Below, piece after piece: positions 1 to 8,783 of a DNA stretch of 64,000 nucleotides. Positions within the stretch are counted from its first letter, which is position 1, and each line of letters begins with the position of its first letter. Source of the stretch: Dermanyssus gallinae (Eukaryota; Arthropoda; Arachnida; Mesostigmata; Dermanyssidae); the NCBI GenBank assembly GCA_003439945.1, contig QVRM01002189.1, positions 896,001 through 960,000 of the forward strand, read 5' to 3'. The position numbers were made by a program, and so were the translations under genes. The notes under the pieces are model-generated. The model saw only the letters and a list, made by a program, of their open reading frames with translations. It did not search any database and was not told the origin of the DNA.

Positions 1-149
1 TCCTGAGTCCCTCGGGCTGCAGTACCCGTCCGGATGAGTTTACATCCCCACGTTGACTTAGCGTAACACACCAACAGTTACAATATTAAACGGGTTATGG
101 GCGTTCATCGAAGCGGCCGCAACCGATTGGTGTATCTGGCTGCAGGTAC

Positions 150-535
150 CCCACTTTTCACAAAAGACCTTCAGCGCCGCTTTAACCAGCGGTTAACTGG
201 CGGTTAACCAGCGGTTAACTCGCCAGTATCAAGAGCAATTACGAACGTGGGAAGCTAAGATGTGTGAAATGGACATGGATTTCTATCGGACGCAAGCTAT
301 GATGAACAACTCGTAGAAGAATGCCCAATACGAAACTCGCCACCTTATTATGCGTCACGCAATGCACGGCTTCCATCATGCAGTGTGCACGAAAGTTGGT
401 TTCCATAAGGCAGACGAGCAATGTCGGCACTGTGGAGCAACTTGCTCAACCTATCATCTATTGCATTGCCGGAACCCACCAGCACTCCGACAGATTCATA
501 TGTAAGATACACTCAACTTGAGTGATACATGATTA
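150..535 (+). mobile_element. CR1-like LINE, 3' end fragment
   Basis: This is a 5'-truncated copy of the C-terminal part of a CR1-like ORF2. Across frames the sequence reads LFTKDLQRRF, a degraded stretch, then RHLIMRHAMHGFHHAVC and a terminal cysteine/histidine cluster, CRHCGATCSTYHLLHC. The order (loading segment, VHGFHH-type motif, CxxC...YHxxxC) matches the better preserved CR1 C-terminus at 31562-32014. A stop follows AMMNNS, so it is dead. The last 100 bp (about 436-535) reappear inside the LTR element at 5776-5888. It ends against a (TA)n tract. Confidence 0.7.
186..222. repeat. Short GCGGTTAAC tandem repeat
   Basis: Three copies of GCGGTTAAC at 13-14 bp spacing lie inside the CR1 fragment. 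Each contains the palindrome GTTAAC. The block interrupts the ORF2 reading frame just after LFTKDLQRRF, so it arose by local duplication after insertion. Confidence 0.6.
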
Positions 536-539
536 TTTG

Positions 540-557
540 AATATATATATATATATA
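540..557. repeat. (TA)n microsatellite
   Basis: An AT dinucleotide run separates the CR1 3' end from the next LINE fragment. Confidence 0.9.
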
Positions 558-561
558 GTGG

Positions 562-791
562 TAATAAGCAAGGGAACCAAAAGATTCACCAGTGAGCTGG
601 GCAAACGGATTACAGATCTCACAGGCAATCGGCGCAAAGGCGAGTTTTTACGGCAACTGCAGTCGCTTGCAGTGTGCCGAGGAAACGCCGGTTGTATTGT
701 TTCATGGAATAACATTTAGGGGCTAGGAGAAGACAAGGAGTACACGTTCACACCTTAAAATTGTAGCATTTAAAGAATGATAATATATTTC

Positions 792-820
<29 letters not shown>
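562..820 (+). mobile_element. RLE-type LINE, extreme 3' end with (AAT)n tail
   Basis: The reading SELGKRITDLTGNRRKGEFL then QLQSLAVCRGNAG matches the end of the endonuclease-like domain at 18331-18852, which reads LGIKISANTGDQREGEYLRQ then LSLAVCRGNAT. About 100 bp of 3' UTR follows, including GTACACGTT, which the 18.8-kb copy also has. The copy ends in an (AAT)n run at 792-820, the same terminal repeat type as the 18.9-kb copy. Only about the last 50 codons survive. Confidence 0.65.
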
Positions 821-822
<2 letters not shown>

Positions 823-833
823 CGTACAAATCC

Positions 834-1031
834 CTAATACAGTTGGCGATTTAAATATCTCCAAGGCGTTGTCAAAGCCGTATAACCTCTGGACTTCTCT
901 ACCAGATTAATTTGATAGTATGCCGGCCTCACATCTAGCTTCGGAAGCATCGTGCAAACTTTAGCTCTACCGTTAGACCATTTATACTTAACATAGGAAA
1001 AACACCTGGCACCGTAGGTAAGTCCGTTCAC
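834..1031 (-). pseudogene. Ty3/Gypsy reverse transcriptase fragment
   Basis: The minus-strand reading contains MLPKLDVRPAYYQINLVEKS followed by TALTTPWRYLN. This resembles the Gypsy RT palm signature F-x-K-L-D-L-R-x-x-Y-H-Q-I followed by KTAF-T. The preceding codons (NGLTYGARCFSY) fit a degraded DYRxLN region only loosely. No flanking LTR, protease or integrase is visible on this strand. The family match is clear but short. Confidence 0.5.
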
Positions 1032-1954
1032 CTGCTTTAATTATGTACATACTCAAATCATCCCACTTTATCGCTATTTCTATAGTGGAGTTCAGACGAT
1101 CCACCCACTTTTATGATTCTTTATTTTTAACAAAGGTCTAGCTCTTCCTGAACTTTACTAAGTATGGTGAGCGGAAACCTACGCAAAATTTGCTGCGACG
1201 GTCTGACCTGTTTATTTGCCCTCACTTGATGGTGAACCATCTTACGTTAGCTATTCTGTTCGCAAAAGCTTGACCCAATTTGCCTAGCTTCTCGACTTCC
1301 TCCTATAAAACCTATCATGCATATCTTTGTTGTCCAGTTAATATAATTTTCAGTACGTCTAGGGTCTCTCGACCTAAAAAATATCGTTCACTACAAACAC
1401 ATGGTCTTATACTCTGCGTGCATCTATTTCCAACGACTTCCCGTCACCCTCTTTATCCCGTCACCCTTTGTGATCCGCCGCCATACTAGCATAGTAGTGC
1501 TTGCGGTTACTGGAGTCTCTCTAGTGGCCTCCCTAGCTCGATCGGAACTACTGTCGCCACTCCAGCCCCCATGTCTACCAATAACTATATCGCTTATCCA
1601 TATACCCTAGTCTCGTGCATCGCGGCGTGGCTTAGGATGCTAATGCGCTAGTCGTACTTGTCATGTACCGGGGTATCGCCGGTTTGATGATCAATGTTGT
1701 TGATCGAATTTTTTAAGCGATGCTCAGTGAGAATAGATGATAAGCCATACCAAGGATTGTAGGGGGTAAACCTAGATATCTTAACATGTCCGGCCCTCGG
1801 TACAATGAAGATCTGTCTTAGGCAGGGGCGAAGGGGAGTCTAGAATTATAAACAATATATACTCTGAATTCGCTAACCTTTTCGGCTAACCAATAAGCAG
1901 ACAAGATCGGCACGTTTGGACCGCCGCCTATATATTAATCACAATCCTCATAAT
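1032..1954. other. No recognisable gene
   Basis: Open frames here are short and resemble no family I recognise. No splice-bounded exon or repeat structure stands out. Confidence 0.5.
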
Positions 1955-2195
1955 TGCATTGGCCCGAGCCATAAAGTACGGGCTTTTGGGCACTCATCAT
2001 TTGGGCCATCCGGGCGCTACCCTCTCGTTGCGTTTTGTAAGCAAGGATTTTTTTCTTGGCATTTCTCTAGATCCTGTCGAACTTCCCGCCGTTCGCCTTG
2101 CTTCTCTCAATGCGCGCGATCCCTTTTCTGTAGCGTCGACGTCCCAAACACCAGCTGGCCTAAAATCCCAGCCACCTGTATGCGGATGTGACCAA
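1955..2195 (+). pseudogene. Possible Gypsy integrase zinc-finger relic
   Basis: The frame contains THHLGHPGATLSLRFVSKDF followed by FLGISLDP. This resembles the integrase HHCC region of Ty3/Gypsy elements (H-x3-H-x-G-x3-T ... F-x-W-P-G-M/I), with WPG reduced to LG. The expected CxxC pair appears only after a frameshift, as PCFSQCARS in the neighbouring frame. The strand differs from the RT scrap at 834-1031, so they are probably not one element. Host coding cannot be excluded. Confidence 0.3.
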
Positions 2196-2911
2196 TGAGT
2201 TCCTGTACAAAATTCAGTAAGCTCTAATATATATGCAAGGCCTTCTATTTAAACCGCGACACAGCGATCTCGCTTGGTTCCAAGCCGGCATCTTATTAAA
2301 ACAGATATAAATTATTTTTTGGCACATGTCTGTAGGACTGCCAGTTCGTATATGCGTAATATGGATATATATGTTCCTTCGTTTAATAAAGACAATGTGC
2401 AAATCGGTGTTGTCATGTCGATTTTTTTAGACCATTGCACAACCACGCCTCACATCTAATCCCACGTATTTCAACCTGAGTTGCCTAGCAGATTGTTTGA
2501 CAGAGTGTCTATCTGCAATCTCAATGCAATTATGTAGGTATAATGCAAGGTATAATGTAGACCAGACAGATACCATTTTTCACGCTTTCACCTTACTGAA
2601 AAAAGTTTCATGGCATGACGTTTTCCTCACTAGACACGCTCAAAACGTGTACATAACTATACATTTGTTTTCTTTCACAAATAAGAATTTTTTATGAATC
2701 GTAGAAAAACACCGTGGTCGTTTTGCAACTGATTTTTGCATCTTTGGTCTGCATAATATTTGGCTTTACCAGTAAGTATCAAGGGGCTGAATGAAAGGCT
2801 TACACGTAGTCAATAAAAACTGCGTGCAAGTGCAAACTTTGTTATAGCCCGTTTAATTTTTAATTAAAGTACATAGATTGGCTCACGGGGACCTATTGCC
2901 CGTCTGAATCT

Positions 2912-2950
2912 AACCAAATCTTGCCACAGCGCCTTTGGCAAGATTTGGTT
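2912..2950. repeat. Perfect 15-bp inverted repeat, 9-nt loop
   Basis: AACCAAATCTTGCCA at 2912-2926 is the exact reverse complement of TGGCAAGATTTGGTT at 2936-2950. The loop is CAGCGCCTT. No T-run follows and no coding gene is adjacent. Confidence 0.9.
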
Positions 2951-3315
2951 TACCATGCCTCTAATCGCCAATTCACAAAAAAACTTCTTGAGTGACCTAT
3001 CAGATGTTATTTCCCTGGTGGGATTAGGGTCGCCTCTGGTGTCTCTCAGGCTACCCTTGAATATAAGGGAGAGTCTGGGTATACGCCAAGTCCTGGGCAT
3101 TCACCACTATATTATTAAATAAATGTCTGATTATCCCTTCCAAAATCAGCTTCGACTGGCGCTAATATACTTGGCCGGTTCTGAAGCTCTCCCCTTTAGG
3201 AAAAACCCATAGCGCCCATAGTGTACTGAATCCTAAAGGGAAGGCCATGCCGTACTGCTATGCTGTGAGCGGAAGTTACTTAAGCAGGATCAGGCTCATA
3301 GCGTCAGAGTCAAAC

Positions 3316-3318
<3 letters not shown>

Positions 3319-3348
<30 letters not shown>
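3319..3348. repeat. (TA)n microsatellite
   Basis: About fifteen AT dinucleotides; no element edge recognised beside it. Confidence 0.9.
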
Positions 3349-3350
<2 letters not shown>

Positions 3351-4094
3351 CAATGGCACCCATTCCAATATATGTTGAGCAATATTTCAACTATGTTAGG
3401 GCACGACGGTTAATTGCTTCAAATCTTTGTATACTACTGCGCTACGGTATATTTGAGAAAGTATAAATGCCACAATGCATAAGGCGAGGGCCAGCAACAA
3501 CCTTTTCCATGCTCAATATAAAGCGCGTACGTAAATTGAGTTGTCGTGATATCTAGCCAATTTGGTATAACTTTGCTCGATATTAGACAAGGCGTTTTTT
3601 CAAATTAATTTTGTTGACGCAGCACAGCCATTTTTAGGCGATTGACTTAACTAATAAGACATATTTTATCTTGCTGTAGTAAAGATAGCGTGGCTCCGTA
3701 GTACTTGTCTGAGACCGCTGTTTACCATGGCAATGAACAACAAAGAAACTGAATACTTTGACCTCTGCTTTCCATAAACGTACTTTGTGCTTTAAACCAT
3801 TCGTACCACGCAAGACAGCGACTGTGGTTGACAGACATCTGCGAACACGAAGAGCTAGTTTCAACAGCAATTCCTTGTCTTGGATATGAGTTTCTTATCG
3901 TATCGTATCAGGCACACAAGGTTTCAATTAAAAAGCAGCGTGCACTCTCTAAGGAGCCCGTGGGGCCTAGTTGTTGCTAGTAGACACAAAATACGCACCT
4001 ATGGGAAGAACGTTTTCCAAACCATTTAAGGTCTAGCCTGCGTGTTGCTGGCGACGCGCGTCGACAAAAGATCGACACGACGCAAAGATAGGAT

Positions 4095-4100
4095 TTTATT
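4095..4100 (-). terminator. Poly(A) signal AATAAA (minus strand)
   Basis: TTTATT on the plus strand reads AATAAA on the minus strand about 85 nt past the stop codon of the minus-strand reading frame ending at 4185. That is a typical position for a terminal-exon poly(A) signal. Confidence 0.5.
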
Positions 4101-4184
4101 TGTGTAACATTGTTGTATTTACTGTAGGTAGTGTACTAAGATTGTTCGGTCGCGGCGAAACGACCCACCACACACGATGTTTCG

Positions 4185-4874
4185 CTATCGATGTGGGCTT
4201 TCCTGAGCAGCCGCTGAAGCAAGACCGTCGTTTGGTCCGATCCACTCAACATCAATGACTATCGCCCAGGGCAGCCGGCCGTTGTCGAGCCGGAAGCGGA
4301 GTCGACGACTTCCACTCTCAACTCTCACGACTGCGGTTCGATGCACAGACAGCGCTTGTGTGCCACGCTGATGATCGCTTCGTCTGATGATTGTCACGTT
4401 TTTCGGCAGGCCGGCCAGCGCGCAGATGGGCAGTGGTGACGGAGAGTCTGTAAGTTCAAATTTCTGGTTGTCGTCGCCCAATGTGAACGCAATGGTGAAC
4501 GTCGACGGCGACAGCGTACTGCGGCAGCCTGTCCGACTGCGAACCTCGGAGATGAAGCCTACGACAGGGTTGAGACAACGGTCGAACTGGCGCGCGAGAC
4601 TATTTACAGCTTTGTCGGCAATGGCGGTCACAGCGTTCTTCTGAAGGACTTGTGTACGCAGGGAAACCTCAACGACCGTTTCCGTGTCAGCCTCGGATTT
4701 TGAGCTATTTCTTGTGGCGTTTTGTGCCAGCCAGTAGCCTTCACGAAAGGCCGCGCTCAGTATCGGCGCGGCTTCCTTAACCTGTTCCAGCAGGCAGGCC
4801 ACGCAGTCGACGGCCTCGAGCTGTAACAGCAGACAATTGATGCACAAGCGGCACGAATGACAGGGTTGTTGCAG
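4185..4874 (-). CDS. Candidate terminal exon of an unidentified host gene
   Basis: About 230 codons are open on the minus strand, stopping near 4185 with AATAAA about 85 nt beyond. No in-frame ATG begins the frame: it opens after a TGA near 4875. A plausible 3' splice site, TGTCTGCTGTTACAG, lies just before the codons for LEAVDCVAC, suggesting an internal exon start. The product would be soluble-looking, with two possible N-glycosylation sites (NATR, NVTI) and a few scattered cysteines. I do not recognise the family. Evidence for coding is the length of the frame, unlike its flanks, and the poly(A) signal; there is no retrotransposon motif. It could still be a relic of an unknown element. Confidence 0.45.
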   Translation of the reverse strand: MQQPCHSCRLCINCLLLQLEAVDCVACLLEQVKEAAPILSAAFREGYWLAQNATRNSSKSEADTETVVEVSLRTQVLQKNAVTAIADKAVNSLARQFDRCLNPVVGFISEVRSRTGCRSTLSPSTFTIAFTLGDDNQKFELTDSPSPLPICALAGLPKNVTIIRRSDHQRGTQALSVHRTAVVRVESGSRRLRFRLDNGRLPWAIVIDVEWIGPNDGLASAAAQESPHR

Positions 4875-4879
4875 TCAGT

Positions 4880-5415
4880 CAGTCAGTCAACAACGGGCTC
4901 ATCTACGTATGTACACATGTCTGTAGTCATATCCATATGCAAAAAGAGCTAGCCAGATGAAATTAAACCCCTACCAATGGATTGGAGGGAAATCAAGTGC
5001 ACACTATATAACACAACGTCGAAGTATCAACAGGGTATCAATACCAGTGGCTACCTCAAGTGGTCAAGTAGAAACGAAGCAGTGTTTTTAAGGCGATAAA
5101 CGGACAGTCAAAATATTGATAGAGCACTGTAAGTGCACACATGTAGCATCAAGGCTCAATTGTATTACGAAACTTCTAATACAACTTATAGAGTTAAATG
5201 ATGAATATCACGAACAACTAAATATACAAGGGGAAACAACTGAGTATGGTTCTTTCGGGGCAAATGTATATAACATAATCCCGAAAAATATTTTTAAAAA
5301 AACAAGATCAAGATGGTCAGGATCGTCTATACTTCTGCAGAAAAATCGTTAGACCGATAACTGCAGGGATGCTCAGTGTGTAAATTAGAAAAAGACGGTC
5401 ATATTCCTTAACAGA

Positions 5416-5448
<33 letters not shown>
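4880..5448. other. Intergenic with (GTCA)n and (TA)n
   Basis: A short GTCA tandem lies at about 4874-4890 and a (TA)n run at 5417-5446 abuts the LTR element. A frame at 5116-5352 has no recognisable content. Confidence 0.5.
5417..5446. repeat. (TA)n microsatellite, LTR element target
   Basis: AT dinucleotides run directly into the TG that opens the left LTR. The sequence after the right LTR also starts with TATATATAC, so the element probably inserted into the array. Confidence 0.8.
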
Positions 5449-5453
<5 letters not shown>

Positions 5454-5728
5454 GACAGCAGTACAGCAGTGTCCGTTAAGCAGGGCGGGCATAGACAGCG
5501 TTGCTTGGATACAATGCCGAAGCAAGCTAGAAACATGGCGCCAAATAGAAGATGCCGCTACCCTACTAGTCCAAATGCGCGGGTAATCTGTGAATATATA
5601 AGGAGACATGAAAATAAATGAGTCAGTAGTTGTTGCTGCGAGCCAGACAGAGGACGTGTGTTGCTTGAGCGAGAGAATGGCGAACTCGTAACGGTCGCCG
5701 GCCAGCCATGGGGGTGGTGGACACTACA
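5449..5728 (+). repeat. 5' LTR
   Basis: The repeat starts TGTAGGAC and ends GGACACTACA, giving inverted TGTAG/CTACA termini. Bases from about 5507 match the right repeat at 6672-6904, with a short deletion near 5567. It contains TATATAAG at 5595-5602 and AATAAA at 5613-5618, consistent with an LTR promoter and polyadenylation signal. Confidence 0.7.
5595..5602 (+). promoter_or_regulatory. LTR TATA box
   Basis: TATATAAG occurs at the same place in both LTRs (5595-5602 and 6771-6778), 18 bp before an AATAAA. Conservation in both copies supports a U3 promoter element. Confidence 0.5.
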
Positions 5729-5730
5729 AC

Positions 5731-5748
5731 TGGAGCAGCCGACATGAT
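5731..5748 (+). promoter_or_regulatory. Primer-binding-site-like sequence
   Basis: TGGAGCAGCCGAC starts two bases after the LTR end, the usual place for a primer-binding site. TGG is the expected complement of a tRNA CCA end. The particular tRNA was not identified. Confidence 0.4.
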
Positions 5749-5775
5749 CCGGAAGAATGAAAAGGTAGTGCAACA

Positions 5776-5888
5776 ATGGTACAACTTGCTCAACCTACCA
5801 TCTATTGACTTGCCGGAACCCACCAACACTCCGGCAAATTCGTATGTAACATACACTCAGCTTTACTAATAAATGATTGTTTTGTAAA
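5776..5888 (+). mobile_element. CR1-like LINE 3' tail inserted in the LTR element
   Basis: About 110 bp, beginning near ACAACTTGCTCAACC and ending near ATACACTCAG...AATAAATGATT, match 436-535 almost throughout. This is the last part of CR1 ORF2 plus its 3' UTR. It interrupts the start of the gag-like frame. CAATG occurs at both borders and may be a short target duplication. Confidence 0.6.
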
Positions 5889-6640
5889 TACAATGCCACA
5901 GGTCTGCCACCCCCACCTTCGGTTCTGCCATCCATGGACCGGCCAACAACACCGTGGAGGGAATGGCACCAGGCACGGAGCCGGAGGAAGACGGCGAGGC
6001 AACCACGTCAGGATGCTGACGAAGCTACCGGTGATGTTCAAGAAACGCAAGGGAGCAGTCGTTGCTGACGACGAATACGACAGCCGTTACCGGTGACGAC
6101 AACGGTGAGTACCTAGCGGCACTGCAGTGACTGGTACAAGATCAACGTTCGGGGCCTGGTGTTGAGGAGCCAGCTTATTCTGGGGGCAACAATGCCACAG
6201 GTGAGAGGAAAGCTTCTTCTTTCGGAGGCCTTGCTAGTCGAGCAGGCCGGGACGGCTGCGCTACACGTGGAGGGGTGCGTCACGGAAGCCAGGTAGATCG
6301 CAGGACGGTACGGATAGGTGACGAGGAGCGGAAAGCTGAAGAGCCGGCGGAACGAAGCGAACAAAGGCCGGCGGCAGGGCGAGAACACGGGGTGGGTGGA
6401 TGCCAGGCGTACGGATGGACAAGCCACAAGTGCGGGGCCGAAATGTGCCCGGCAAAACATGTGAGGGTCCGAAAGTGTGGAAAGTTTGGCCATTTCGGCC
6501 GGATGTGTACGAACGCGGCAGAATGTACAGGCGATCGGCGTAGAGACGCGGCAACGCTGGGATCGTTGGACCAACGGCGAATGCCTGGAGGCGGCGGAGG
6601 ATACAAGTGAGGATGAGCGAGCGCGAGTGAACGAACCGAA
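5889..6640 (+). pseudogene. Gypsy-type gag remnant with CCHC knuckle
   Basis: The upstream frame reads NATGLPPPPSVLPSMDRPTT then PWREW, the style of Gypsy Gag N-termini. A different frame at 6275-6610 encodes a basic region and the zinc knuckle CGKFGHFGRMC, preceded by CQAYGWTSHKCGAEMC. The frames are out of register, so no intact Gag is made. The long minus-strand frames across the same bases are shadows of GC-rich sequence. Confidence 0.55.
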
Positions 6641-6670
6641 GAAGCACGAAGACGGAAGAATAACGGCAGT

Positions 6671-6904
6671 CGGATACAATGCCGAAGCAAGCTAGATACA
6701 TCAAATGAGAAGATGCCGCCACCCTACTAGCGAAGACGCGGGAACTCTAAATGCGCGGGCAATCTGTGAGTATATAAGGAGGCATGAAAATAAATGAGTC
6801 AGTAGTTGTTGCTGCGAGCCAGACAGAGGACGTGTGTTGCTTGAGCGAGAGAATGGCGAATTCGTAATGGTCGCCGGCCAGCCATGGGTGTAGTGGACAT
6901 TACA
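6671..6904 (+). repeat. 3' LTR (5' part missing)
   Basis: The sequence from CGGATACAATGCC to ATTACA matches 5507-5728, including TATATAAG (6771-6778) and AATAAA (6789-6794). The first 58 bp of the left LTR have no counterpart here, so a deletion removed the polypurine tract and LTR start. Confidence 0.7.
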
Positions 6905-6912
6905 TATATATA

Positions 6913-7123
6913 CAGTCCCTAAAAATCATGGACCACTGAGTGCCCACGATACGATGTCATAGACTACTAAGTAACGCAGAGTGCTCTTCTCGATTGAAAA
7001 AAGTTTGATGAAATCTCCTGTGTTACTCTGTGAGCATGTATCACTGTGGTCTTTACACGATTGGTTATAATAAATGCGTGAAATGTAACAAAATGGGGGG
7101 CCCTATATTTTTTTCAGGGACTG
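6913..7123. mobile_element. Tc1-type MITE
   Basis: The element runs from CAGTCCCTAAAAA to TTTTTTTCAGGGACTG, giving short terminal inverted repeats flanked by TA on both sides. No transposase is present. Its right 97 bp match the right end of the larger Tc1-like remnant at 8078-8175, so it looks like an internal-deletion derivative of that family. Confidence 0.75.
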
Positions 7124-7310
7124 TATATATATATATATATAAATTTGGTTCAGCGAGTGGGGATACATATATATATATATGTACGGGGGAAGTGTGCTGC
7201 ACACGAAACCCGGGCCGGTCGGTCAACGCCTCGGGCTTTAGCAACCCGGTGGTACCGACTGGGACGCCTGCTGCCTTGGCTTAATAGGCACAATATATTA
7301 TATGTATATA

Positions 7311-7350
<40 letters not shown>
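7124..7350. repeat. (TA)n-rich block
   Basis: AT runs at 7124-7140, 7167-7180 and 7311-7347 surround about 100 bp of unique GC-rich sequence (7180-7282) in which I see nothing identifiable. Confidence 0.7.
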
Positions 7351-7355
<5 letters not shown>

Positions 7356-7358
7356 TAT

Positions 7359-7392
7359 ATGAATACCTCCCACATATATGAGAGGTATTCAT
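7359..7392. repeat. 11-bp inverted repeat at end of (TA)n
   Basis: ATGAATACCTC at 7359-7369 is the reverse complement of GAGGTATTCAT at 7382-7392, with a 12-nt loop. Confidence 0.8.
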
Positions 7393-7587
7393 GTATTCAA
7401 ATATGTAAGACTGTAGAGTGGCATCATTGTTATAAGCGGCAAGTAGGTTGAGAGATAGCTTAGCGACAGTTGCTTGTAGCGGCGCACTTAGCGGAGAAAG
7501 CGTTTAAGCAACAGCAGCGGGTTCGGTGCCGTTAGAATTGACGACATTACAGTTAGCGGATTGGATCGAGTATTATACTCTCCCCCG

Positions 7588-7660
7588 GCGTTTAGTCCTA
7601 CACTACCCTCCATTAACATCGGAGGGTGTGCGTAAAGCATTTTCCACCTCTAGAAAAAAA
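7588..7660 (+). mobile_element. R1-type LINE 3' tail
   Basis: TTTAGTCCTACACTACCC and GTGTGCGTAAAGCATTTTCC followed by a short A-run match the 3' terminal module of the R1 copy ending at 37330 and the reverse complement of 44871-44960. It is severely 5'-truncated and lies inside the Tc1-like transposase. Confidence 0.6.
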
Positions 7661-7838
7661 GCTTGTTTCGTTCCGAAATAGCATTTAGACGCCCGGAACT
7701 CTTTTTACGGCGTAGTTTTTTACCTGAATTAACAAAGTTATTCACTAGTTGGGCACAACGCCCCAATTGACGGGACATTTCGCGATTAGAGAGGCCGATG
7801 TCCTTACAAGCCTTGATATGGGCCTTTTCTTCACCCAT
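7661..7838 (-). pseudogene. Tc1-like transposase, N-terminal HTH
   Basis: The frame starts MGEEKAHIKACKDIGLSNRE then continues with RQLGRCAQLVNNFV and KKSSGRLNAISER. This is the Tc1 paired-like DNA-binding arrangement: a helix-turn-helix centred on GLSxREIxxxLGRS-xxVxxF, followed by a basic GRP-like linker, here GRL. Only about 58 residues remain before the R1 tail. ATG at 7836-7838 is a natural start. Confidence 0.7.
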
Positions 7839-8175
7839 GAGGCGCCAGCCTAAGCCTGTCGTTTCAACAACGAAAAACTTCTGGTAGGAGGTCTGCCTTT
7901 GTTTCTGTCGAGCCGTTAAATGAGACCAAACGTCGTTTTTCTGCTTAATTCACTCGTTAAGATATACATCTTGCTAGTGACATTATCATTTTTTCGCGGT
8001 GTAGCTGTGCCAAATGTCGAAATCTCGTGGTTCAAAGTAATCCGAGACCCCAAATGTCGATGGAAGTTTTCGTTGTTACTCTGTGAGCATGTATCACTGT
8101 GATTTTTACACGATTGGTTATAATAAATGCGTGAAATGTGGCAAACATGGGTGGCCCTATATTTTTTCAGGGATT
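7661..8175 (-). mobile_element. Truncated Tc1/mariner-like element
   Basis: The minus strand encodes a transposase N-terminus, then an untranslated stretch to an end reading CAGGGATT beside (TA)n. The last 97 bp match the MITE at 7027-7123. The catalytic DDE domain and other inverted repeat are missing, cut off by the R1 tail at 7588-7660. Confidence 0.65.
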
Positions 8176-8195
8176 ATATATATATATATATATAT

Positions 8196-8756
8196 TTATA
8201 TACACAAGCATTGTATTTTATTAGTGTTATGCGAGGTACGAACCACTTCGGGTGGCCTGACGGTCCGGTAGAATGATATCATTTCGGATACGATCGGAGA
8301 GACGGTCTGAACGTAGTCGATAAACCGAGCCGCCCTACAAACGAGAAGGGCGGTCGCCTGACTGACAACTGATTCCCCCGAAGTGACGAGGTGTTCCCGG
8401 CAAAGCGTCTCGAGTCGCGGCAGCGAGTATTGGTTAGCCCGTTTTCCTCCCCTTTCGCAGCCACCAGCCACACACAGCACTCGGTCACATGAAGCGGGAT
8501 TCAGTCGCCTTTGTTCTTGTTTTTGTTGTTGTTGCTGCGGCTGTGGCCGCTGCTGCTGCTGTCCTTCTTGATGTCCTTCTTGCTCCTTTATTTGGTCTGA
8601 TAATTCGTCGTCAGAGCCGTCATGGTCAAGATCATGGCGTGTTCGTTCTCTAGTGAATGGCCTTTTCCGTATTGCCGTGTGTGTGTTGTATTCGGAACAC
8701 TGTGTGTCGTCGTTAAAACATAGTTCGCTTCTTGAAGAAGGGGGCATTCGAATCCA
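8196..8756 (-). CDS. Candidate host exon with polyQ tract
   Basis: A long minus-strand frame begins after the plausible splice acceptor CTTCTCTGTAG near 8757. It encodes an acidic stretch (HDLDHDGSDDEL), a glutamine-rich segment (QQQQRPQPQQQQQKQ) and a helical-looking part (LETLCREHLVTSGESVVSQA). The helical part loosely recalls scaffold helices such as BACK domains, but I would not assign it. The frame runs into a (TA)n tract. An AATAAA lies inside the frame near 8216, so the true 3' boundary is unclear. Confidence 0.3.
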   Translation of the reverse strand, partial: WIRMPPSSRSELCFNDDTQCSEYNTHTAIRKRPFTRERTRHDLDHDGSDDELSDQIKEQEGHQEGQQQQRPQPQQQQQKQEQRRLNPASCDRVLCVAGGCERGGKRANQYSLPRLETLCREHLVTSGESVVSQATALLVCRAARFIDYVQTVSPIVSEMISFYRTVRPPEVVRTSHNTNKIQCLCI

Positions 8757-8783
8757 GCTCTACAGAGAAGCTTCTGGATATTA

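Larger units (their letters stand above)
2200..4090. other. Intergenic, no supported gene
   Basis: The region contains a (TA)n run at 3319-3348, a perfect hairpin at 2912-2950 and an interrupted CCCTTTAGGA inverted repeat near 3195-3238. Open frames at 2864-3100 and 3634-3870 (minus) resemble no family and have no splice or poly(A) context I can support. Confidence 0.5.
5449..6904 (+). mobile_element. Short, internally deleted Gypsy-type LTR retrotransposon
   Basis: Two direct repeats (5449-5728 and 6671-6904) flank about 940 bp holding a primer-binding-like site, gag remnants with a zinc knuckle, and an inserted LINE tail. There is no protease, RT, RNase H or integrase. The ends have the canonical TG...CA form (TGTAG at the left, TTACA at the right), and both flanks are TATATATAC. 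It resembles a non-autonomous deletion derivative that would depend on a full Gypsy element. Confidence 0.7.

Noticed and set aside
6113..6722. Three long overlapping minus-strand frames (136-188 codons)
   Set aside because: They run antisense to the gag remnant of the LTR element. Their Arg/Ser/Pro/Cys-rich content is what GC-rich antisense produces, and no splice or domain signal supports them.
7145..7392. Overlapping frames rich in YIYIYI
   Set aside because: Translation of (TA)n only.
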